Under the pieces are notes generated by a model. It was not told the DNA's origin. It ran no database searches and was given only the letters and a program-made list of their open reading frames with translations. Below, one piece after another: positions 57,054-64,000 of a DNA stretch of 64,000 nt. Made by a program: the position numbers and the translations under genes. The stretch spans positions 158,838-222,837 of the forward strand of contig VIIQ02000146.1 in assembly GCA_007449985.2 (NCBI GenBank), written 5' to 3'. Each line of letters begins with the position of its first letter. Position 1 is the stretch's first letter. This stretch comes from Desmodesmus armatus. Taxonomy: Eukaryota > Chlorophyta > Chlorophyceae > Sphaeropleales > Scenedesmaceae.

Positions 57054-58096
57054 GCTGCTGCGACGGCCAGTGACACGTGCAGCAGTTCGCTGAAAGTCTG
57101 AAAGGCTCTAGAAGTGGTTTGAGGGCCTATCTGAAGAGATACTCAGACGCCCTGACTGGCGTGGCACAATGCAACCGGGCCTTGGTGGATGACAGAAAGC
57201 ACGAACCAGACGTGCAGTTTCCTTAGACTACATGTACACAGCTAGCTATAATGCTGCATCGTAGGTCTGTCTCTCGCCCCTTTGTACAGACGTGTATTGC
57301 CTGCAGCAACGGACTTGATACGCAAACCAGTTGAAGAAAAAGAGACGGAATCTGGACGATAAATCCACTTGATGGCGACCAGAATGCTGTTCACCCCTTG
57401 TCCCCTGATATTCCTGCCGTGCAAGAACCGAGCAGGCAGAATTCTGCTTGCAGCGACGTAGGCTGGGGATGTCGCACAACAAACAAATGCTACGCACATA
57501 CAGCGGTCGTACTGCTGCGTCCAGGGCTCGAACACGTCACCCACCTCTAAGGGGTCCACCACAAACCTAAGACCAGGGGGGGGGGGACGCCAAATATGCT
57601 TCAACCCCTCCCCCTGTGTCAAGTTTAGGCTGTTTGGCGCACAGACCCCTCCCCCCGTGTCGGTTTTAGGCTGTTGTTAGGTACTGCTGCTTCCCCCCTG
57701 GGACAGGCCGCTGCACCCCTCCCCCCCTCCGAGAAATAGGCTCGTTCTCCGATTGACCCCTCCCCTCCTCCGAAGAGTAGGCTGTGCGTCCCCCCCCTCT
57801 CCCAGGCTCCTTCCAGGCATGCCTTGCACATGGACATGTCCCCTTGCTACAAGCAGATCAGCTACGCAGATACATCAGGAACGTAATAAAAACACTTTCA
57901 GTACTGTTACATGAAGCTTCGGTGCTGTTGGCAGTAATTTGTTGCCGCTTGAGAGCAGGTCCCTTGAGGATGGCACATCCATGGTGGGCACCAGCAGCAA
58001 GCCACACCACCTGAGCTTGTTGCAGACATAACAAATGGGTTTGCAGACATTACAAGTATACTATCACCGACTTGAGTGTTGATCGCAACTTCAGGG

Positions 58097-58277
58097 CCAA
58101 AGTTGGGCGATCTGCACACGTTTGGTTCGCGCCAGCGGCGTGTCAACATGATCTTATATGTAACAAGTACCCACAGAAGGCAGCTTGCCTGGGGACAAAA
58201 TCTGTGGGCACGACAGGCAGCAAAAGAGTGGCTCGGATCACACGTTTGCCCAAAGTTGGGCAGTCTGCACACGTTTC
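58097..58277. repeat. Direct repeat pair, 152-bp spacing
   Basis: CAAAGTTGGGCGATCTGCACACGTTT-like sequence appears twice (about 58097 and 58250) with a two-base swap. On the minus strand it reads NVCRSPNFG and NVCRLPNFG. The spacing of about 152 bp is like that of the exon-edge copies elsewhere in this window, but no exon was recognised here. Confidence 0.75.
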
Positions 58278-58840
58278 CTGACGGCCAAAGGCACATGAAA
58301 ATGCTCCTTCACATCGTGACATTGTATTCCTGCATTTTCATCTGGGGACACGCACTGTGCTGCCCACACGGATCATTGCACGGGTCAAACCCCAGGCAGC
58401 TGGGACCGCTTCAGGGGTGGTGGTGGCTTGATGCCCTGCTACTGGATCTCCTGGAGAATGCCACATGCAGCTGCTGCGGCCAACGCAGTACGCTTCAAAA
58501 CTGTGGGATCTCATCTTGGATTGCTTGTCATGCTTCTGTGCATTGCCCTGGACTCGAGGGCCTGAAGGCTCCAAGCTTTCGGCGACACGGGCAGCTCAAC
58601 CGCATGTGCTGCTGGTGACACCGCCGCAGTCGAGCGCTATATCACAATTTTGGTGTAGAACAGGCTCTGAACCAAGTCCTGCCTGCAGCAGCAGGTTGTC
58701 TTGCCTGGATACACCTGGTTGCATACATATATTCAACTGACAGCCTGGTTGCAGCTCAGTTGCCGGTAACTGCCCGATTGCTGTGCTGAGTGGGTGTGAG
58801 CTTGCTATAATGGCATGTATGTTGGCTGCGCAACCTGCTG

Positions 58841-58845
58841 TTACA
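58841..58845 (-). terminator. Possible TGTAA polyadenylation signal of phosphoglycolate phosphatase
   Basis: TTACA on the plus strand is TGTAA on the transcribed strand, about 300 nt after the stop at 59141. Candidate only. Confidence 0.35.
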
Positions 58846-59140
58846 TCAGCTAGACTGTGTGCACATGCTTTCCTGTAAAAGCAACAGCAACATACACGGT
58901 GGCTTGCAGCTTGTGAAGCTGTAGCACTGCACCCAAGCCATCTTCACTCGTAGGCCCTTGCAACCTGATTGAGCCGCATGCAAGTGCCCTTTTCAGTTTC
59001 TCCTCCCAGAAATTGATGAGAAAAGCTTGGAATCCTGAACACTCCACCAATTCAGCACGCCAGAGGCCTCCAACATCTGCGCGGCATGCTGCAGCTGCTG
59101 GTGCTGCTGGTGCTGCTGCTCACGCTGACTACCAGCCTGA

Positions 59141-60150
59141 CTATTGCTGAGCTGGTTGCACCCTGGCCTGCTGTTCCACCGCCTGCAAGTCCCCAAAGCT
59201 GTCTAGGATGTAATGCGGCTTTACATTGCTGCAGGACAGCACACAATCGTCAGTAACACCTGCACACCAATGCCAGCAGCAGCAGCAGGAGGGGAGGAGG
59301 AGGGGGTCGATGCATGTTCTGGTCCCCAAGGAGTGGGTTTTTGTGGCTGCAGGGCGGCGTGACACCATCAGGGAACCCATACAGGTGCAACAAGCATAAG
59401 CAGCTCTTGCCTCCAACTCCACCCACCACAAACAGGAATGTGGCCTGGCATGTGTACTGCCCCCAGCACCCCTCCCCCTGCTCCCCCTCACCTGTTGTGG
59501 CCCCCAGTGTCAGTAGCCAAGTCCTGTTGCCCCCCCCCACCCCCGGGTGCGCCCCTTCCCCCACTCGTCATGTGGCCTTATATGTGTTATGCAGATGTCA
59601 ATGCCCATCTCCCCCCCCCCCCCCGAGCACCCAAAGCCCTGCCCCCCCCCCACCTGTCATGACCAGCAGTGTGGCCATGCCCGTGTTCCTGCCCCACAGG
59701 ATGTCAGTGTCCAGCCTGTCACCCACCTGCACCAGCAAGCACACACACACACACACACGCACACACTGATGGTCATGGGTGTGTGTGGGTGTAGATACAG
59801 GGAGTGCATCCATCCTGCCTGTGTGTGCAGGCAGCAGCCGCTTTGTCAAAGGACGCCAGGTTTGTTTTCACACCATCAGGGTGGCACTCTCTGCATCACC
59901 CCCTGCTCTCAACACGCACCAACCAACAACAACTAGGGCAGCAATGGGGGGCAAAGGGGGAGGGAGGAGCTCGCTGACCTATTCAGCAATACCCACACAC
60001 CATGATGATTGGCCTGTCAGCCAAAACTACACACCATCAACTCCACGGGTCGATCTGATAAGCAGACCAACACCCCCTGCTTGCTGTGTCTGTAACCCAC
60101 AGTGCCAGCCCAGCCCACAGGCGCCACTAAACCCCTAACAACCCCTCACG

Positions 60151-60189
<39 letters not shown>

Positions 60190-63127
60190 CTGTGTGAAGA
60201 GAGGGACGTACCATGATCATGTTGGCGGGGACACATCCGTGTCGAGCGATAATGTCTGTCAGGAGGAACGGGGAGGGCTTGCCAGTCACTGTGGGCGCCT
60301 TCTCAACAACACCTGCAGCAGCAACAGCAGCAGGAACAACAGTTTCAAGGGGCTGGCCTTGTATGGCACCCACTGAACCTCCCAGCACCAGCACCAGCAC
60401 CCTCACTGCTTTGTTGCAGCCAGGCACAAATGCGCTATGCAGCGGTCGTTGCGTCTCCCTTTCCAACCTATGTAGACATCAGGCTCAGACTGAAGGAGGG
60501 GCCACGTCACTGTCAAAGCAACATTCACAGCTATGAATGCTGGATGATGCTTTCATGTTGCACCTTGCCCCACCTTGCATGGCTCCAGCTGGAGCTTCGG
60601 CCCCCCTTCTTGACACTACCACCAGAATCACGGCCGTCCAATGCCAAGATCAATGTCCTGCCAACAGCTGAAGCTCCTCTGATCAGTCCCATTGTGATGT
60701 GCGGCGGCCATTCCGCAGTGCCTCGCCTTGAATCCGATAACTGTTACTCCAGGCCCCCTATGTCAGCTGAAGGTTCTCCCTCTGTCAACATCAATGCCTA
60801 GCCCAAAGTTCAAAGTTCAAAGTTCCAAATCAAACCCCAACTCTGATTAGCCCTGCCATCGGTGTTCAACCCGGAATGGCCCCCCAGCTTTTCCCCAACA
60901 CACCCACCACCACCAGCACCATGCTTCTAGTGCCTGTTCACTGCCTAGGCCACACAACCACACCCCCTTGCTAGCCCTGCCTCAGTGCCTCACCTTGAAT
61001 GGCCCCCACTGTAGCTCCAGCCCCCGCCCACTCCTGGTTAGGGGTGAAGTGACCCCTCGCATCAGCATTGGTGGCTATGAACAGACAACCAGGGTTGTTG
61101 AGCAGACAAAGCGATGCATACTGGATCTGCAGCACAGCACACCACATCACATCACAGCGCATCACAGCGTGGTGCAACACATCAGCAGAGCACGACAGCG
61201 TTGGTGACTGGACATAGACAGCCCAAACTGATCAACAAGCACCACAGCACCGTGTAACTGCAGCTGCAGCACAGCACAAAATGATGCAACACATCAGACC
61301 TCAGACATCAACCCTTTATACTTGCCCCCTTTCTGTAGTACCTTAGTCTTGGGACCACCCCACACAACTGCGCCCACTGAGGGGTCCTGCTGCACTCTGT
61401 GCCCTGCATCTTGGTGCCCCGTACTCCCACAACCCAACCTCAACTTTGCCCCCCCTTCCCCTCGTACCTGCCCCCACCTTGACTGATCTCCATCCAGCCC
61501 CCCCCCCCCCCCCCACACACACATATCGCTGTTTGAAGCCAGCATTTCCTGTAGTTGGCGCCCCTACCACCCAACCGTCACCCCCCTGCAAGCCTCGACC
61601 CCGATGCGCTCCTACCTGCCCCCACCTTGTAGTAGGATAGCCCTGGGTCCACCCCACACACCACTGCCCCTACTGCTGGGTCCTGCTGCACTTCGCTGCT
61701 GAAGCTGGCCACCTTGCCGTTGTCAGCAGGACCACCGAATGACTGGATGCCCACTGCTGCCAGCTCATCAAGGATGCCACACGCACCAACAACGTACGCC
61801 TGCGCAACACGGGGGGTGGGGGGTGGGGTGGGGTGGGGTGGGGTGGGGTGGGGTGGGTGGGGTGGGGAGGGGTGGGGAGGGGAGGGGGGTGGGGGTGGGG
61901 GTGGGGGTGGGGTGGGGGTGGGGGTGGGGGTGGGGGTGGGGGTGGGGGTGGGGGTGGGGGTGGGGGTGGGGGTGGGGTGGGGTAGGGTGGGGGTGGGGGT
62001 GGGGGGGAGGTGTTTGGCATAGAAGATACATGCATAGCTAGCATACATGTGTGTGTGGGGGGAGAGGGGAGAGGAGACATGTGTGCGGAGGGGGACAATT
62101 GCGGGGACACCAAGCAAGGACCTGGACGGAACCAGCGGCAGGAGCTGGGTTGCAGGTGGTTGGGTCGTGTAGATGTTTGGTGACCTGCTGATGCCAAGTC
62201 ATGTGTGATGCCTGGGTCACACACAACTACACTTGAGTTCATGTACTGCTGTAAGGGAGGGCTGAGGGAGGGGGGGGGGGGAGCCAACGGGTGCCAGCAC
62301 CACGTGTGTGCATGATGAAGAAGCAACATACGGTGCAGGGGAGTGTGCAGGGATGGTGAGGGGTTCTTGCTAGATACATGTGGGGTGTGAGTTGTAAAAC
62401 AGCAAGCCCGAGACCGCCACAGCCCCTAAGCCAACACCGTGCTCAAGCTGCATATGGGTGTGCAGTGCATGCAGCCAGAAGTAGTTGTTTGCATCTCTTG
62501 GCTTACATTATATATCACCGGCCCCTCACCTTTTTGTTCCTGTCAAAGCCTATTGAGTCAAGATAGGCTGCTGCTGAGTAGGAGCTGCAGTATATCTCCT
62601 CCTGCACACAACAGGACACAGCAGGCAGCATATGCTGGAGGCAGACACACACGGCCGCAGCCTTGGATGGCTACACACTTTGGGGTAGCAAACTTCATCA
62701 TCATGATAATCACAACAATTGTACTATACACTTTGCAAGCAGGTTCATCATGCAGAAGCAACAAGTCTACCTAGGTGCCAAAACAGCATTACCCGACGAA
62801 TCTGGGAAAGCTTTGCAGCCTCCCACGGGACTGACTGGCATGACGAAAACAGCACGATGCCCCCCCCCCCCCGGGTTGCATTTGCTGAGATAGCCCCCTG
62901 CCCTCTCACCACCACACAGCACCTCCCCCTTGCTTCCCTTCCCCGTCCCCAGCACTCACTCACTCACTCACTCACTCACTCACTCACTCACTCACTCACT
63001 CACTCACTCCCTCCCTCACTCAGTCTCTTGCTGCCTCACTCACCACTGCTGCAGGCACCCCCAGTGCCTCAAACTTGCCAAGGTAGGCCTGCCGTGACTT
63101 CATGCTGTTGTTGGTCATGAACAGAAC
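59141..63127 (-). CDS. PGP: Phosphoglycolate phosphatase, HAD superfamily (5' partial)
   Basis: This enzyme dephosphorylates 2-phosphoglycolate made by Rubisco oxygenation, the first step of photorespiration, in the chloroplast. Minus-strand exons: 63127-63044, 62601-62530, 61799-61626, 61126-60994, 60312-60212, 59726-59654, 59259-59141, with all phases consistent (251 residues plus stop). Motif II is VLFMTNNSMKSRQAYLGKF (TNNS). Then come EEIYCSSYSAAAYLDSIGFD, AYVVGACGILDELAAVGI, VGAVVCGVDPGLSYYK, LFIATNADARGHF and NQEWAGAGATVGAI of the cap domain. GKPSPFLL supplies the motif III Lys, and VGDRLDTDILWGRNTGMATL supplies the motif IV acidic pair. The motif I DxDG Asp nucleophile and transit peptide must lie beyond 63127, to the right. 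A 4-nitrophenylphosphatase-type paralogue is possible, but the match to algal/plant PGP is close. Confidence 0.92.
60571..60920 (-). repeat. Three decayed copies of a PGP exon end
   Basis: The 3' edge of the exon ending at 60994 has CACCTTGAATGGCCCCCACTG on the plus strand. Related copies occur at 60868-60895 (GGAATGGCCCCCCAGC), 60716-60760 (CAGTGCCTCGCCTTGAATCC...ACTCCAGGCCCCC) and 60571-60605 (CACCTTGCATGGCTCCAGCT). Anchor positions 60991, 60868, 60724 and 60571 give steps of 123, 144 and 153 bp. Confidence 0.8.
61321..61500 (-). repeat. Two decayed copies of another PGP exon end
   Basis: The exon edge at 61616-61690 is copied at 61321-61395, where TGTAGTA.C.TA..CTTGGGACCACCCCACAC and GGGTCCTGCTGCACT can be followed. 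The minus-strand read is VGAVVWGGPKTKVLQKG against VGAVVCGVDPGLSYYKVG. A shorter trace, CCTGCCCCCACCTTG, is at 61467. Steps are about 149 and 146 bp. Confidence 0.85.
61812..62010. repeat. G-rich (GGGGTG)n tract in PGP intron
   Basis: About 200 bp of GGGGT/GGGTGG units on the plus strand, starting just 12 bp upstream of the PGP exon at 61799 in the transcribed direction. On the minus strand it is a C/A-rich polypyrimidine-like tract leading into the acceptor. It is very likely to form G-quadruplexes on the plus strand. Confidence 0.95.
62955..63025. repeat. (CACT)n repeat next to a PGP donor
   Basis: About 14 CACT/CACTC units. On the minus strand this is (GTGA)n or (GAGT)n directly downstream of the donor GTGAGT at 63043, so many donor-like GTGAGTGAGTGA words occur in a row. 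Confidence 0.9.
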
Positions 63128-64000
63128 CTGCTTGCCCGAGCACAGCAGCAATCACAGTGTGCAGCAGCAGCATGTTGTTTAAACCTGCAGGCGGTGGCAA
63201 CAATCACTTGCTGCCTTGTATATAATTGGCCATTACCTGGTGTAGCTGGTGCAAAACACCGATGGGGGTCGGGGTATATCCCATCTATTGTTGCAGCCGG
63301 CTCAATCCTGGTAAACATCCCACTGATGTGTGGCGACTGTGTCTACATGTACTAAATCGCCCCCTTCCCCTAATGATGCCTGGTGGCAGGTGCGGTACCC
63401 TGCACTTCTGCACTGTACGCTGTTTGCATATGCAACATCAGAGGGGTGATACAAGCTTCATGATCAGGTGAGCACTGCATCACCAGTATATACTGGGCCA
63501 CAGAACATGCCGCTGGCCTCAACCATGCACAACATCCGCACGGGCTGCTACGGCACCCCTTGACCGCAAGTCCGCCTCCCACTCACATACACGCATGCAG
63601 TCTCTCTGTCGACACACAGCCACCACTGCCCCTGTCACCATCTGTCGCAGCAGCGCCAGCACCTACACCACCTCTGAACACCAGAGCCACTCCCCCTCCC
63701 TCCCACCCACCTACCCAGCCCCCACACCAACATCACATAGCCCCCCCCCCCCCCACCCCACCCACCCCCCACACCAACATCACAGAGCCCCTCCCCCCCC
63801 CCCCCCCACCCCCCACACCAACAAGAGCCCCCCCCCCCACCCCCCCCCCCCCCACCCCCCAACCCCCAACACCCCCCACCCCAACATCACAGAGCCCCCC
63901 CCCCACCCCACCCCACACACCCCAACATCACAGAGCCCCCCCCCACCCCCCACCCCACCCCCCCACACACCACATCACAGAGCCCCCCCCCCCCCCCCCC
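63128..64000 (-). other. PGP intron at the right edge
   Basis: No coding exon was recognised. The last 270 bp are poly-C tracts punctuated by CACACCAACATCACAGAGCCCC, a unit repeated at least five times. The upstream PGP exons should lie to the right of the window. Confidence 0.55.
63719..64000. repeat. C-rich minisatellite with CACCAACATCACAGAGC units
   Basis: Units CAACATCACAGAGCCCC (or CATAGCCCC) separated by C-runs of variable length recur at about 63729, 63776, 63884, 63925 and 63971. Confidence 0.85.

Larger units (their letters stand above)
57054..59140. other. Region upstream of the Cys-rich gene
   Basis: It holds the presumed promoter of the Cys-rich gene, C-rich imperfect repeats with ACCCCTCCCCC and TAGGCTG motifs (57600-57800), and a direct repeat CAAAGTTGGGC..TCTGCACACGTTT at about 58097 and 58249. 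A 126-codon minus frame (57242-57622) and a 180-codon plus frame (58076-58618) match nothing I know. No gene is supported. Confidence 0.45.

Noticed and set aside
57242..57622. 126-codon minus-strand frame upstream of the Cys-rich gene
   Set aside because: No recognisable domain, no splice partners and a position in a promoter-proximal region; kept only as a note in the intergenic entry.
61812..62010. Telomere-like G-rich tract
   Set aside because: The units are GGGGT/GGGTGG without the TTTTAGGG or TTTAGGG form expected of green-algal telomeres, and the tract is inside a gene.
63719..64000. Possible CRISPR-like array because of regularly spaced CAACATCACAGAGC units
   Set aside because: Spacers are poly-C of variable length in a eukaryotic intron; it is a simple minisatellite.

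Overview
The window looks like nuclear DNA of a green alga, most likely a chlorophycean. The reasons are many short exons with GTGAGT-type donors and CAG acceptors, pervasive CAG/CTG tracts that encode Gln/Ser/Ala runs, chloroplast-type genes (photorespiratory phosphoglycolate phosphatase, Whirly, plant-type MSH1 with a GIY-YIG tail), and possible TGTAA polyadenylation signals downstream of three genes. No bacterial operon, CRISPR array, rRNA or tRNA was recognised. Species cannot be fixed from sequence alone.

Layout. (1) 586-5258, minus: 3'-truncated, helical-repeat-like protein rich in low-complexity tracts, possibly TARBP1/TRM3-like. (2) 5578-17818, plus: MSH1, 21 exons, divergent from gene 1. 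(3) 18345-18880: remains of a LINE-type reverse transcriptase. (4) 19670-21331, minus: Whirly single-stranded-DNA-binding protein, convergent with MSH1. (5) 23911-24443: about 41 copies of a 13-bp minisatellite that starts about 10 bp past the stop codon of gene 6. (6) 24453-28534, minus: COQ10/START-like SRPBCC protein. (7) 28973-40170, plus: transcription elongation factor SPT5, 20 exons, divergent from gene 6. (8) 41045-44383, plus: EI24-family membrane protein. (9) 45593-47923, minus: unrecognised Cys-containing protein. (10) 51559-57053, minus: large secreted Ser/acidic protein with a Cys-rich C-terminal region. (11) 59141-63127, minus: 5'-truncated phosphoglycolate phosphatase.

Exon models were built by hand from splice sites plus family similarity and then checked by reading-phase arithmetic. 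They close for SPT5 (3,570 nt), SRPBCC (1,074 nt), Whirly (597 nt), phosphoglycolate phosphatase and the Cys-rich protein. MSH1 closes only if one base is missing from a C-run at 14786-14789. Gene 1 needs a similar one-base correction near 3890-3900.

The most unusual feature is shared by many unrelated genes. Introns repeatedly contain decayed direct copies ('echoes') of the neighbouring exon edge with its splice site, spaced about 115-155 bp apart, sometimes as a series of two to four steps. They occur beside exons of genes 1, MSH1, SRPBCC, SPT5, EI24, the Cys-rich gene and phosphoglycolate phosphatase. This suggests that introns here grow by local tandem duplication of splice-site-containing units of roughly nucleosome length, followed by decay of all but one copy. 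A second point of interest is that two organelle-genome-stability genes, MSH1 and Whirly, are neighbours.
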